DNA of 47,247 nt from Actinomycetes bacterium (GTDB lineage Bacteria > Actinomycetota > Acidimicrobiia > Acidimicrobiales > RAAP-2). A model generated the notes under the pieces. That model was not told the DNA's origin, did no database searches, and saw only the letters and a program-made list of their open reading frames with translations. Positions 1 through 8,665 of this stretch are shown in pieces. Where the stretch lies: positions 1 through 47,247 of the forward strand of contig JAJYSU010000012.1 in the NCBI GenBank assembly GCA_021793395.1, read 5' to 3'. A program made the translations under genes and the position numbers. How positions within the stretch are numbered: the stretch's first letter is position 1; each line of letters begins with the position of its first letter.

Positions 1-972
1 GCGGACGCGCGCGAGAATCCCGATCACTTCGGTATGGGCACCACCGTGATAGTGGTGGGGCTTACCGTCGACCCGTCGGGCGTGCGCACCCCGACCCTGT
101 TCAATGTCGGGGACTCTCGGGCCTACCAGCTGCGCGACGGGGCAATCCGCCAGCTGAGTGAGGATCACAGCGTGGCCGAGGAGTGGGTGCGCATGGGCCG
201 TCTCACCCCGGAGGAGGCCGCCGTTCACCCTCGCCGGCATCAGCTCACGCGCACGCTAGGGATTGAGGACATGCTCGAAATCGACGTGCAGTCAGTGCAC
301 GCGACACCGGGGGATCGTCTTCTCCTGTGCAGTGACGGGCTCTCCAACGAACTCTCGTCCGAGTCGTTGGCCCATTACGCGAGTGCGCCAGTCCCGCTGG
401 AGGAGGCCGTACGGCTTCTAGTGGATGCCGCACGGGCCGCGGGGGGCCACGACAATATTACGGTGGTTTTGCTCGAGTTCGACAACGTCAAGGAGACCAC
501 GGCGCCGATCAAGCGCACGGTGTCAACAACCCCGCGCGAGGCCGACGCGCGAGCCGCGCGGCCCCGTCGCGCGCGACGCCTGACCTGGCGCAGCGCCCTC
601 GCCGTTGTGGTACTACTCCTGGTGGCCGGTGCTTTCGTCGGTGTGATGCACTGGTATGCCTACTCCACGTACTATCTGGGCGACGACGCGGGACACATTG
701 CGATTTACCGCGGTCAGCCGCAGGGTGTCTTATGGTTCAAGCCAGTAAAGGTGCGCGATACGTCCTACCGGTTCCGCCAACTGCGACCCGCCGATCAGGG
801 ATTCGTGCGCCAGACCATCGAGGAGCCGACGCTCGACGCCGCTCTGAACTACGCCGCGTACCTTCACCGTTCATGGGCACTGGGCCAGCCGTCCTCCGCG
901 ACGACCACCACCACGACCACCACGACAACACCGTCGGGTTCGTCAACCACCACGGTGGGAGGTAAGGGATGA
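1..972 (+). CDS. pstP: PP2C-family Ser/Thr phosphatase, PstP-like (5' end cut by window)
   Basis: The frame is open from base 1, so the true start lies upstream; 323 codons are visible. The PP2C core shows a GMGTT motif at its start, the GDSRAY block, the LLLCSDGL block and a GGHDNITVV block, which carries the metal-binding Asp and Asn. One membrane segment follows (about codons 198-220, ALAVVVLLLVAGAFVGVMHW), then a small outer domain (YYLGDDAGHIAIYRG) of the kind found in mycobacterial PstP, and a Thr-rich tail. The family removes phosphate from Ser/Thr kinases such as PknB and their targets at the membrane. The pknB gene begins 91 bp downstream, which supports the pairing. In mycobacteria rodA and pbpA usually separate the two genes, but here they are absent between them. 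Confidence 0.93.
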   Translation, partial: ADARENPDHFGMGTTVIVVGLTVDPSGVRTPTLFNVGDSRAYQLRDGAIRQLSEDHSVAEEWVRMGRLTPEEAAVHPRRHQLTRTLGIEDMLEIDVQSVHATPGDRLLLCSDGLSNELSSESLAHYASAPVPLEEAVRLLVDAARAAGGHDNITVVLLEFDNVKETTAPIKRTVSTTPREADARAARPRRARRLTWRSALAVVVLLLVAGAFVGVMHWYAYSTYYLGDDAGHIAIYRGQPQGVLWFKPVKVRDTSYRFRQLRPADQGFVRQTIEEPTLDAALNYAAYLHRSWALGQPSSATTTTTTTTTTPSGSSTTTVGGKG

Positions 973-1010
973 TCCGGGTTACTCGAGGGAGATGTTTTGG
1001 GAGTGACCAG

Positions 1011-1022
1011 GTTGGCGCCAAC
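1011..1022. promoter_or_regulatory. 12-bp perfect palindrome between pstP and pknB
   Basis: GTTGGCGCCAAC is a perfect palindrome in the 91-bp gap before pknB. A -10-like TAGGCT lies at 1049-1054, only 10 bp before the ATG, so a short-leader promoter is possible. No good -35 box is seen. An operator role is only a guess. Confidence 0.25.
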
Positions 1023-1063
1023 GACGGGGTCGGTCGAAGTCCAGCACGTAGGCTAGGCGTGGT

Positions 1064-2971
1064 ATGGAGCCAGTGAGCGACCCGCGCCTCTACTCGAACC
1101 GCTATCAGGTCACTCACCTGCTGGCGCGCGGCGGCATGGCCATGGTCTATCGCGCGCAGGACGAACTACTCAACCGAGCCGTGGCTCTCAAGATTCTCTA
1201 CCCCGAACTTAGTGCTGACCCCCTCTTCGTGGAGCGCTTTCGTCGCGAGGCTCAGGCCGCCGCCAACCTCTCGCATCCCAATATCGTGCCGGTCTTCGAC
1301 TGGGGCGAGGACGAGGGAACGTACTTCATCGTGATGGAGTTAATCGACGGCACGTCTCTGGCGGAGATGTTGCGGGGCGGTCGTACGCTCACCGCGTCAC
1401 GTTCGGCACAACTGATCGCGCAGGTCGCGGCCGCGCTGGGCTACGCCCACCGCAGCGGCGTCGTGCACCGTGACGTCAAGCCGGGAAACATTCTCATCAC
1501 CTCTGACGGCCAGGTTAAAGTGACCGACTTCGGAATCGCCCAGGCCGTGGCGACGGAGGATCAACTGGCCGAGGCCGGATCAGTTATGGGCACGGCTACC
1601 TACTTCTCGCCGGAGCAGGCCGCCGGCGCGTCCGTGGACGGGCGCAGCGACGTGTACTCACTCGGTGTCGTCCTGTACGAGATGCTCGCCGGCCGCCCGC
1701 CCTTCGTTGGCGACACCCCCGTGGAAGTGGCGAGTCAGCACGTCAACGACGTGATACCGCTTCCCACGCAGTTCAACGACGCCATACCGCGTGACCTTGA
1801 GGCGATCACGATGCAGGCACTCGCAAAGTGGCCTGATCAGCGCTACCAGAGCGCGGATGAGTTCCGCGCGGACCTGCTTCGATTCTCCGAGGGACAGCCG
1901 GTCCACGCACTCGGGGCGGGACACGATGTCGCGTTTTTTGCCGCGGACGCGACTCGGGCGGTATCGACGGTAATGGCCGGCGAACGGACGATGGCGGTGC
2001 CGGTGATGACGGGACCACGTACTGATGTGCGACGTCAGCACCGCGGACGGGCGGGCTGGATCATTGCCATCGTGTTGGTCCTGCTCGCCGCGGGCGGGGG
2101 AGTGGGGTACGCGTACTACGCGTCACACCGTGTGGTGAAGGTTCTCGTGCCGAGCCTGTACGGCCAGACGGTGAGCGTCGCGACTCAGACCCTGACCAGT
2201 GACGGCCTGGCGGTGGGGTCGACCGTGTCGCTGACCTCGAAGGAACCATCGGGTACGGTGATCGGCACGAAGCCCAAGGCCGGTACCAGCGTGGTCAAGG
2301 GCCACGCCGTGACCCTGCAGGTCTCCCAGGGCGAGCCAATTCCTCTGGTGAGCGTGCCCAACGTGGTCAACATGTCGCTCAGTCAGGCCGAGACGCTGTT
2401 GGGCCAGAACAATCTCAACTACTACCTCAAGTACACGACGACGCCCCCGCTGACCGGGGCTAACCCCAACACGGTGCTTACCCAGACCCCCCTCGCGAAT
2501 AGCAAGGTGCGCCAGGGAACACGGGTGGTTCTCGTCTTGCTGAATCCGACGTCGGCGTTCCCGATGCCTTCGGTGCGGGGCCAGTCCACGGTGCAGGCCG
2601 CCTCGACGTTGGGCCAGGATGGCCTCACGGTGTCATCGGCGACGGCGACGCGCTGCTCGAATACGGTTCAGTCGGGACTGGTTCTCGCCACCATTCCGGC
2701 GGCGGGCGCCCCGGTGACCTCCAATACGGCGGTGGAGCTCATTACGTCGTCGGGGTACTGCCAGGTCGTGGTGCCCACGGTGGTGGGACAGACTCAGAAA
2801 GAGGCCAATACGACGCTTAACGAGCAGGGCTTGGTTCTCGGACAGGTCACGCAGGCCGATCCCGCGTCGTGCGCGTCGCCCGGTCTCTCGGGAACCATCG
2901 CCACCCAGAGCCTCGCGCCCGGGACTCTGGCGCCGTACGACTCGAGCGTGGACGTGACCGTGTGTCCCTGA
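1064..2971 (+). CDS. pknB: PASTA-domain Ser/Thr protein kinase PknB
   Basis: A 635-residue membrane kinase. The N-terminal kinase domain (about 14-275) has the glycine loop (ARGGMAMVY, 22-29), the ATP-binding Lys43, Glu62 in helix C, the catalytic HRDVKPGN with Asp137, DFG at 155-157 and the GTATYFSPEQ activation/P+1 segment. One membrane helix lies near 332-354 and four PASTA repeats follow to the C-terminus, the usual number in actinobacterial PknB. PASTA domains bind peptidoglycan fragments and let the kinase control wall synthesis and division. The neighbours, a PstP-like phosphatase upstream and CrgA downstream, fit this. The last two PASTA repeats carry Cys residues that could form disulfides. 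A GTG at 1073 is an alternative start. Confidence 0.96.
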   Translation: MEPVSDPRLYSNRYQVTHLLARGGMAMVYRAQDELLNRAVALKILYPELSADPLFVERFRREAQAAANLSHPNIVPVFDWGEDEGTYFIVMELIDGTSLAEMLRGGRTLTASRSAQLIAQVAAALGYAHRSGVVHRDVKPGNILITSDGQVKVTDFGIAQAVATEDQLAEAGSVMGTATYFSPEQAAGASVDGRSDVYSLGVVLYEMLAGRPPFVGDTPVEVASQHVNDVIPLPTQFNDAIPRDLEAITMQALAKWPDQRYQSADEFRADLLRFSEGQPVHALGAGHDVAFFAADATRAVSTVMAGERTMAVPVMTGPRTDVRRQHRGRAGWIIAIVLVLLAAGGGVGYAYYASHRVVKVLVPSLYGQTVSVATQTLTSDGLAVGSTVSLTSKEPSGTVIGTKPKAGTSVVKGHAVTLQVSQGEPIPLVSVPNVVNMSLSQAETLLGQNNLNYYLKYTTTPPLTGANPNTVLTQTPLANSKVRQGTRVVLVLLNPTSAFPMPSVRGQSTVQAASTLGQDGLTVSSATATRCSNTVQSGLVLATIPAAGAPVTSNTAVELITSSGYCQVVVPTVVGQTQKEANTTLNEQGLVLGQVTQADPASCASPGLSGTIATQSLAPGTLAPYDSSVDVTVCP

Positions 2972-3008
2972 CCGGCGCGGGCGGGGAGATTCGGTAACAT
3001 CGAGCGTT

Positions 3009-3284
3009 ATGGCACACTCCGGCTCGAAGCGTCGCTCCAGCAAGACGATGGGTCGCTACGTGTCGCCCCAGGAGAGAGGTCGCTACACCGCGCCGCGTCC
3101 CGCGGGTGCGGATCACAGCCCTCCCTGGTACGGGTGGGTGCTGCTCGACCTACTGCTCTTCGGGCTGCTGGTGATCACGCTCAACTACTTGCAGGTTCTG
3201 CCGGGCTCGGTGTCGTCGTGGTACCTGGTGCTCGGCCTCGTCTCAATGTTCGCGGCGTTCTACCTGGCGACACGGTACCGCTAG
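3009..3284 (+). CDS. crgA: Cell division protein CrgA
   Basis: A 91-residue protein with a basic, Ser/Arg-rich N-terminus, the SPPWYGW motif and two membrane helices (about 43-61 and 70-87) ending in ATRYR, all typical of CrgA (UPF0233). CrgA sits at the septum and helps recruit penicillin-binding proteins in actinobacteria. It lies 37 bp after pknB, as in many actinobacterial genomes. A -10-like TAACAT at 2995-3000 is so close to the ATG that any promoter there would give an almost leaderless mRNA. It ends 4 bp before the stop of the convergent thiolase gene. Confidence 0.92.
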   Translation: MAHSGSKRRSSKTMGRYVSPQERGRYTAPRPAGADHSPPWYGWVLLDLLLFGLLVITLNYLQVLPGSVSSWYLVLGLVSMFAAFYLATRYR

Positions 3285-3288
3285 GTCC

Positions 3289-4467
3289 TTACCCCAGACG
3301 TTCGATGATGGTGGCGTTCGCCAGTCCACCGCCCTCGCAGATAGTCTGCAGTCCGTAGCGCCCCTGGGTTCGTTCGAGCTCGTTGAGCAGCGTGCCCATC
3401 AGTTTGGCGCCCGTCGCGCCGAGTGGATGACCCAGGGCGATCGCTCCACCGTTGACGTTGACGCGCGAGAGGTCCGCGTGGTGTTCCTTTTGCCACGCGA
3501 GGACCACCGCGGCGAAGGCTTCGTTGATCTCGACCAGGTCGATGTCCTCGAGTGAGAGCCGAGCGCGCTCGAGGACTTTGGCGGTGGCCGGTATCGGACC
3601 CGTCAGCATCGTGATCGGGTCCACGCCGGCGAGGGCGAAGGCGTGGAAGCGCGCTCGCGGGGTGTAGCCCAGCGCCGCCGCTCGCTCCTCGCTCATGATC
3701 AGTACGGCCGAGGCGCCGTCAGTTATTTGCGAGGAGTTGCCCGCGGTGACCTTGCCGCCCTCGAGGAAGGCCGGCTTGAGTTTGGCCAGGGCTTCGAGAC
3801 TCGTGTCCGCGCGAATGCCTTCGTCGGTGTCCATGATGTCGTCGGTCTCGCGGCCCTCGTCGTCGCGCACGGGTACCGCGAGAATCTCGTGGGCGAAACG
3901 CCCCTCGGCGGTGGCTCGCGCCGCACGGCGGTGGCTCTCGAGCGAGTACGCGTCGAGGTCCTCGCGCGTGATGCCCCACTGGTCGGCGATCATCTCCGCA
4001 CCCAGTCCCTGGTTTCGCAGTCCGCCCTGGGGTTGGTAGCGCTCGCTGACTCGTGGACCGAAGGGGACGCCGACGTCGGTGCCCACTGACGAGCCCATGG
4101 GCACCCGGCTCATGACTTCGATCCCGGCGGCGACGACGACGTCGTAGGCGCCGGCAATTACCCCCTGAGCCGCGAAGTGGATCGCCTGCTGGGAGGAGCC
4201 GCACTGGCGGTCGATCGTCGTTGCCGGGACGGACTCGGGCCACCCGGCGGCCAGCACCGCGTTGCGAGCAACGTTGAAGCCCTGCTCGCCGATCTGGCTC
4301 ACACAACCCATGATGACGTCATCCACGAGGGAGGGGTCGAGGTCGTTGCGCGCGGCCAGGGCTCGGAGAGTCTCCGAGGCGAGGTCGGTCGCGTGCCAGT
4401 TATGCAGTCGGCCGTTTCGCTTTCCGCCCGGTGTCCGTACGGCGTCGACGATGACTGCGCTGGTCAT
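3289..4467 (-). CDS. Acetyl-CoA acyltransferase (thiolase), FadA5-like
   Basis: A 392-residue thiolase that cleaves 3-ketoacyl-CoA or condenses acyl-CoA units. The sequence shows the nucleophile block DRQCGSSQQA, the NEAFA block, GGAIALGHPLGATG with the catalytic His, and a late CEGGGLANA block with the second catalytic Cys. The N-terminus (VDAVRTPGGKRNG) and the Cys block resemble FadA5-type thiolases that act in sterol side-chain or fatty-acid degradation; the exact substrate cannot be told. The start at 4467 was chosen because a strong GAGGGG ribosome site precedes it and family proteins begin here; the frame stays open further upstream to 4587. A hotdog thioesterase gene is transcribed away from it 64 bp upstream. 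Confidence 0.92.
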   Translation of the reverse strand: MTSAVIVDAVRTPGGKRNGRLHNWHATDLASETLRALAARNDLDPSLVDDVIMGCVSQIGEQGFNVARNAVLAAGWPESVPATTIDRQCGSSQQAIHFAAQGVIAGAYDVVVAAGIEVMSRVPMGSSVGTDVGVPFGPRVSERYQPQGGLRNQGLGAEMIADQWGITREDLDAYSLESHRRAARATAEGRFAHEILAVPVRDDEGRETDDIMDTDEGIRADTSLEALAKLKPAFLEGGKVTAGNSSQITDGASAVLIMSEERAAALGYTPRARFHAFALAGVDPITMLTGPIPATAKVLERARLSLEDIDLVEINEAFAAVVLAWQKEHHADLSRVNVNGGAIALGHPLGATGAKLMGTLLNELERTQGRYGLQTICEGGGLANATIIERLG

Positions 4468-4531
4468 GGGTTCCCCTCTGTCGCGTGGTTCTAGGCGCAT
4501 CCTAGGCCGGGGTCGCGGTAGCGTCACGGGG

Positions 4532-4981
4532 GTGAGCGGACGCAAGAACCTTGATCGGTGGCTGGGTGATGGCGGGATGGCCATCATTGACGCCCTGGGG
4601 GGGAACTTTGACGAGTACGGCGTGGACGGTGAGGACTTGGGGTGGGCTCACGCGCGCTTCGTGCCTCGCGAGTTGGCGGCAAACCCTCACGGCGTGGTCC
4701 AGGCGGGTGTGCACACCATCCTGCTCGACGCGGTGATGAACTTCGCGATCAACGCCGCGCTCAGCGGTCGCGATCGCACCGCGGCGACCGTGGAGATCGC
4801 GACCGAACTCATGCGTCCCGCGAGTCGGGGGGAGCACTACGACGTGCGCGGCGAAGTGGTGCGCGTGACGCGTCAGGTCGCCTACGCCGAGGGGACCATC
4901 GTCGACGAGTCGGGACGGATGATGAGTCGGGCCACGGGGACCTTCCTACTGCACCGAGAGCCGTCGGACGCGAGCGACTAG
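4532..4981 (+). CDS. PaaI-type hotdog thioesterase
   Basis: A 149-residue single hotdog domain. Typical parts are NPHGVVQAGVHTILLDAVMN, with the HG..AG helix start and an Asp in place of the usual Glu/Asp catalytic position, and a final strand SRATGTFLL. Such proteins hydrolyse aryl- or acyl-CoA thioesters in the cytoplasm. Start choice: GTG at 4532 follows a G-rich stretch (CACGGGG); ATG at 4577 is an alternative. It is divergent from the thiolase, which suggests a shared acyl-CoA pathway. Its TAG stop overlaps the stop codon of the convergent pirin gene by two bases. Confidence 0.85.
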   Translation: MSGRKNLDRWLGDGGMAIIDALGGNFDEYGVDGEDLGWAHARFVPRELAANPHGVVQAGVHTILLDAVMNFAINAALSGRDRTAATVEIATELMRPASRGEHYDVRGEVVRVTRQVAYAEGTIVDESGRMMSRATGTFLLHREPSDASD

Positions 4982-5919
4982 ATGTGCCCGGCCGGGATCT
5001 GACCGAGGCGGCCCGCCTGGTAGTCGTCGAAGGCCTGTTGCAGTTCGGCGCGCGTGTTCATCACGAAGGGACCGTAGGCGGCGACGGGTTCGCGAATTGG
5101 TTGACCGCCGAGCAGGAGTACCTCGAACGGGTTTGCGGCGTCGGACTCGAGGAGGAGGTAGTCGCCGTCGACGTGCACGGCGAGCTGGCCCGCACCGAGG
5201 GCGGCCCGCTCGGGACCTACGGCGCCGTGGCCCGCTAGGGCGTAGGTCAGGGCGTTGTAGGTGGTCGGCCAGGAGAGGGCAACTCGGCTTGATGGTTGCA
5301 GCGTCGCGTGCACGATCGTGATCGGCGTGTGGGTCGAACCTGGCCCCGTGGCCCCGCCGAGGGTTCCCGCGATGACGCGAAGCAGAGCGTCACCCTGGTC
5401 GTTGGTGGCGAGCAGCACCGCCGTCGACTCGATGTCCTGGTAGCGCGGATCGGTCATCTTGAGGTGTGACGGCAGGTTCACCCAGAGCTGTACGCCGTGG
5501 AAGAGACCACCCGTCGTGATCAGGGAGTCCGGGGGGCGCTCGATGTGCAAGATTCCCGAACCGGCCGTCATCCACTGGGTCGCCCCGTTCTCGATGACGC
5601 CGCCGCCGCCGATGGAGTCCTGGTGCACGAAGGTGCCGTCGATCATGTAGGTCACGGTTTCGAACCCGCGGTGCGGGTGCCAGGGTGTTCCCTTGGGCTC
5701 GCCGGGACCGTAGTCGACTTCACCCATCTGGTCCATGTGGACGAAGGGGTCGAGGAGAGCGAGGTCGACCCCGGCGAAGGCGCGTCGCACGGGAAAGCCT
5801 TCGCCCTCGAGCCCGTGTGGAGCGGTGGTGATCGACGCGACGCGACGCGGTCGAGCGTCGAGCGCGGGCGCCGCCAGTCGCGGTAGGGCCAGCAGGTTGT
5901 CGACGGTCACGGCGGGCAC
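4978..5919 (-). CDS. Pirin family protein
   Basis: A 313-residue bicupin. The N-terminal cupin carries the pirin metal site: HPHRGFETVTY (two His), the following FVHQDS His, and a Glu in HIER within the TAGSGILHIE segment. Other pirin marks are DPFVHMDQMGEVDYGPG and the C-terminal cupin with LLLGGQPIREPVAAYGPFVMN. Some bacterial pirins are quercetin dioxygenases and others are regulatory or stress-linked, so the reaction is not fixed. It is the last gene of a tight leftward run of three (thioesterase, membrane protein, pirin), only 4 bp after the membrane protein gene. Confidence 0.92.
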   Translation of the reverse strand: MPAVTVDNLLALPRLAAPALDARPRRVASITTAPHGLEGEGFPVRRAFAGVDLALLDPFVHMDQMGEVDYGPGEPKGTPWHPHRGFETVTYMIDGTFVHQDSIGGGGVIENGATQWMTAGSGILHIERPPDSLITTGGLFHGVQLWVNLPSHLKMTDPRYQDIESTAVLLATNDQGDALLRVIAGTLGGATGPGSTHTPITIVHATLQPSSRVALSWPTTYNALTYALAGHGAVGPERAALGAGQLAVHVDGDYLLLESDAANPFEVLLLGGQPIREPVAAYGPFVMNTRAELQQAFDDYQAGRLGQIPAGHI

Positions 5920-5923
5920 GCCG

Positions 5924-6694
5924 TCAGCCTAGAGACGTGACCGAGCGGCGTGACGCCGCGCGATTCGCGACGGCGACGATGCCGAGCGCCATCGCGACAC
6001 TCAAGGCGAGGCCCACCGAGCCGGGTCCCCAATTGAGTCCTCCCCGCGCTCGTGAGACGCCCAGCCAGTCGGCCACCGACGCGCCTAGCGGACGCGTCAG
6101 GATGTAGGCCACCCAGAAGGTAAGGACGTCGTGTCGCGACACGCGTCGCAGCAGCGCCACCGCCGTGAGGATCAACGCGAAGAGCAGCGCGGACGTTCCG
6201 TAGCCCAGAGCGAGAGTGCTCGCGGTGAGGTCGCCCAGGGCCGTGCCGAAGGCGAAGGTCACGGTGACTCCCGCCCAGTAGAACAACTCGCGGCGAGGAG
6301 TACGGATCGTGTGAATCGAGACCGTTCCCTCGATCGCGTACCACGCGACGAAGAGGAGCGCCAGCGTCACGAGGAAGGTGACGGCCGAGACCACGTAGGG
6401 GACGTGGAGGGCGACGTGGACGACGTCGGCGCACATGGTGCCGAAGACGCTCACCATGGCCACCGTGAACCAGTAGCGCACCGTCGAGTAGCGCTCGGAG
6501 CGCCACTGGAACCACAGGGCCGTGATGAAGACGACGAAACCCGCCAGGACGGCCAACTGGGGGACGAACCGGTGGACCAGGAAGTCGGATGTCGCTTCGC
6601 CCATGGCCGTACTGAGGAGTTTGAGTGCCCAGAAGGTACCATCCACCCGGGCGACCTTGGCCGTGGCGAATCGTCGCGTTCCGAACCCGGTCAC
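5924..6694 (-). CDS. COG4705-type multi-pass membrane protein
   Basis: A 256-residue integral membrane protein with about seven hydrophobic helices. It shows the marks of the COG4705 family: TFWALKLLSTAMGEATSDFL near the N-terminus, FYWAGVTVTFAFGTALGDLT in the middle and WVAYILTRPLGASVADWL near the end, which look like internal repeats ending in G.(A)xxD(x)L. Function is not known; transport is a guess. It starts with GTG at 6694, 9 bp after the upstream thioesterase, and ends 4 bp before the pirin start, so the three are probably cotranscribed. Confidence 0.83.
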   Translation of the reverse strand: MTGFGTRRFATAKVARVDGTFWALKLLSTAMGEATSDFLVHRFVPQLAVLAGFVVFITALWFQWRSERYSTVRYWFTVAMVSVFGTMCADVVHVALHVPYVVSAVTFLVTLALLFVAWYAIEGTVSIHTIRTPRRELFYWAGVTVTFAFGTALGDLTASTLALGYGTSALLFALILTAVALLRRVSRHDVLTFWVAYILTRPLGASVADWLGVSRARGGLNWGPGSVGLALSVAMALGIVAVANRAASRRSVTSLG

Positions 6695-6703
6695 CGTTTT
6701 GGT

Positions 6704-7348
6704 CTACGTCTCGCGCAGGCTCGCAAGGAACCGCGTCGGATCAACGGCGATGAAGAGCGCGGTCGCCTCGACGAGAACCGACTCACGGTGCGTGAGCGTC
6801 GCACGGATGGTGCACTTGCGTTCGTTTCGGTCCGCGAGCCAGGCGTGGACGACCACGTCGACCCCTACGGGAACCGGCTGGCGGTAGGTGACCTCGAGTC
6901 GCGCCGTGAAGCCCAACGCGCCGTGCAGGCCCATGACCATGCCCATCGTCTCGTCGAGCAGGGCGGCCACGACGCCGCCGTGGGCCCGTCCCGGAGCACC
7001 CTCAAACGCGCGTCCTAGTGTGGCGCGCGACACCACGGTGTCGTCTTCCCGCCAGATCTCGGCCGCGAGGCCGTGAGGGTTCGCCTCGCCCGCGACCACC
7101 GAGTCCGCGAAGAGGTGGCGACGGGGATCGTCGCGTGACGGGAGGGAGAGGGAGAAGTGTGCGAGTGCGTCGGGGATCACTCGCTCGCGCACGGGACGAG
7201 CTGCCAAGGCGTCGCGCAGTGGGCGTAGAACGGTGATGAACTCATCGAGGAGTTCGTCATCGATGTCGCGAGCAACGACGTCGTGGCCAATCTCGCGCAG
7301 TAGACCCGCGGCTGTCGCTCGGTGCGCGTCGTGTAGCGACGTCGTCAC
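6704..7348 (-). CDS. Hotdog-fold thioesterase family protein
   Basis: A 214-residue protein. The C-terminal half (about 95-205) is a PaaI-like hotdog domain with GAPGRAHGGVVAALLDETMG (the HGG helix start and Asp/Glu pair) and a strand FTARLEVTYRQPVP. The N-terminal 90 residues are helical and charged and are not recognised. It likely hydrolyses a CoA thioester. It begins the three-gene leftward operon with the membrane protein and pirin. Confidence 0.83.
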   Translation of the reverse strand: MTTSLHDAHRATAAGLLREIGHDVVARDIDDELLDEFITVLRPLRDALAARPVRERVIPDALAHFSLSLPSRDDPRRHLFADSVVAGEANPHGLAAEIWREDDTVVSRATLGRAFEGAPGRAHGGVVAALLDETMGMVMGLHGALGFTARLEVTYRQPVPVGVDVVVHAWLADRNERKCTIRATLTHRESVLVEATALFIAVDPTRFLASLRET

Positions 7349-7617
7349 GACGCTCCGCTCGGCGCGCCGAGGTGGTGGCGTGGGCCGCGTGGGTTCTGAT
7401 TCAGTAGGGGGTTGATCGCGGTGCGAACGAACCAGGAGTGGACGACGGGCACCTCGTCGCGCTCGCGCCTCGTTAGGGTGGTTTGGTGTCGTGCCACTAT
7501 CGGATCCTCGTCGTTGCTCTCCAACGCTAACGCACTCCCTGGAGGACCCCCGCGGGTCCGTGCGGGGGTCCCCAAGCGCGGGGTCTTCGAGAGGGTTGAC
7601 GAGGACGGGGGGAGGGA
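7349..7617. other. Divergent intergenic region with one hairpin
   Basis: About 270 bp between the leftward thioesterase and the rightward DUF4232 gene. I see no coding signal; a long leftward reading frame here is Arg/His/Thr-rich and antisense to the DUF4232 gene. A 10-bp inverted repeat GGACCCCCGC/GCGGGGGTCC lies at 7544-7571 (8-nt loop), 50 bp before the DUF4232 start. It could be a 5'-leader structure. Confidence 0.4.
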
Positions 7618-7623
7618 GTGAGG

Positions 7624-8184
7624 ATGCGCCGAGAGACGAGTGTGGGGGTACGTCGCGTGCGCGGCGCGTTGGTGGTCGTGCTGTCGATGCTGATCGTGCT
7701 GGCTCTGGCGACGGTGATGTCCGCGGGGACGAGTGGTGCCGGCGCGTCGCCGGTGGCTAGGTGCACGTCGGCGCAGTTGAGGGTGTCGATCGGTCGAGCG
7801 AACGGCGCGGCGGGAACCATCTACTACCCGATCGTGTTCACTAACGAGGGTGCCCGTTGCGCGATATGGGGAGTACCGAGCGTGCAACCCGTGGGTGTCG
7901 GGAGGCGGCCCGTAGGTCCGCCCGCCACGAACGCGAGCGTGGGGCAGATGCCGCGTCACCTCGTAGTGGGACTGCGACAGTCCGTCAGCGCCGGCTTTGG
8001 TGTCGCCGAGACCGGAAACTATCCCGCCGCGCGCTGTGGTGCACGTTCGATCGTGGGCGTGCGGATTAGCGTTGCGGGTTTCGTGGGCACGACCGTTCGC
8101 CCGCTGCGCACGAGCGTGTGCACGCGCGTCGCGAGTACTCATACGCAACTACTGGTCGCAGGGACGAGTGGTGCCGGCGCGTGA
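7624..8184 (+). CDS. Secreted DUF4232 domain protein
   Basis: A 186-residue exported protein. A Sec signal (Arg-rich start, then VVVLSMLIVLALATVMSAG) is followed by a domain with the DUF4232 pattern: Cys then two strands, IVFTNEGARCAIWGVPSV, and later conserved Cys (YPAARCGAR, SVCTRV). The function of DUF4232 is unknown; members are cell-surface or lipoproteins of actinobacteria. The ATG at 7624 sits well behind GGAGGG; GTG at 7618 is an alternative. The 3' end overlaps the convergent marR by 36 bp. An exact 22-bp direct repeat (7726-7747 and 8161-8182) encodes TSGAGA both just after the signal peptide and at the extreme C-terminus. Confidence 0.8.
   Translation: MRRETSVGVRRVRGALVVVLSMLIVLALATVMSAGTSGAGASPVARCTSAQLRVSIGRANGAAGTIYYPIVFTNEGARCAIWGVPSVQPVGVGRRPVGPPATNASVGQMPRHLVVGLRQSVSAGFGVAETGNYPAARCGARSIVGVRISVAGFVGTTVRPLRTSVCTRVASTHTQLLVAGTSGAGA
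7726..8182 (+). repeat. 22-bp direct repeat inside the DUF4232 gene
   Basis: GGGACGAGTGGTGCCGGCGC followed by GT is found at 7726-7747 and again, in the same reading frame, at 8161-8182. The second copy adds the last residues and runs into the stop codon. The coordinates given cover both copies. Confidence 0.85.
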
Positions 8185-8643
8185 CGGCTCGTCGCGCAGG
8201 CGGCCCAGTATCGCGCGCGACACGGCGTCCAGAGTCTGGAGTTGCTCGGGCGTGCAGGCGTCGATGACGAGGTAGCGCACCAGGTCGACGTGATGGGGCG
8301 CCGCTGCCGCGATCGCGTGACGACCCTCGTCGGTTAAGACGACGAACGCTCCGCGTCGATCGGTGGGGCAGTTTCTCTTGGCCACGAGGGCGCGTCGACA
8401 CATGCGCGTCACCTGGTGTGAGGTGCGGCTCGTCTCCCACCCCAGTTCGCGGGCGAGTTCGACCAGACGGCACCGCGTGCGGGGCGCGTCGCTCAGAGTT
8501 GCCAGCACGAGATACTCCGGATACGACAGTCCGTCGTTGCTTAGTTCCTGGCTCAGTCGCGCGTCTAAATGACCGTGCATGAGAGAGAGGTTCTTCCAGG
8601 CCCGGAGTTGGGTCGAGTTCAGCCAGCGTGTAGTCGTGGCCAC
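8149..8643 (-). CDS. MarR family transcriptional regulator
   Basis: A 164-residue winged-helix protein. It shows the MarR layout: N-terminal dimerisation helix, YPEYLVLATLSDAP, the recognition region LARELGWETSRTSHQVTRMC, and the wing DRRGAFVVLTDEGRHAI. MarR dimers bind palindromes and are released by small aromatic ligands. It is transcribed away from a DODA-type aromatic dioxygenase, with a perfect 19-bp inverted repeat in between, so it may control that gene and itself. The GTG at 8643 is preceded by a -10-like TACGCT (reverse strand 8655-8650), which would make the mRNA leaderless. Confidence 0.92.
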   Translation of the reverse strand: MATTTRWLNSTQLRAWKNLSLMHGHLDARLSQELSNDGLSYPEYLVLATLSDAPRTRCRLVELARELGWETSRTSHQVTRMCRRALVAKRNCPTDRRGAFVVLTDEGRHAIAAAAPHHVDLVRYLVIDACTPEQLQTLDAVSRAILGRLRDEPSRAGTTRPCDQ

Positions 8644-8665
8644 AGGGTCAGCGTAGCAAAAGTAG

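Noticed and set aside
4468..4587. Upstream extension of the thiolase
   Set aside because: The ATG at 4467 has a strong ribosome site and the right N-terminus, and the extension overlaps the divergent thioesterase start.
7345..8148. A 267-codon open frame on the minus strand, rich in Arg, His and Thr
   Set aside because: It lies antisense to the DUF4232 gene, which has a signal peptide, family Cys pattern and ribosome site; the composition is that of a shadow frame in GC-rich DNA.
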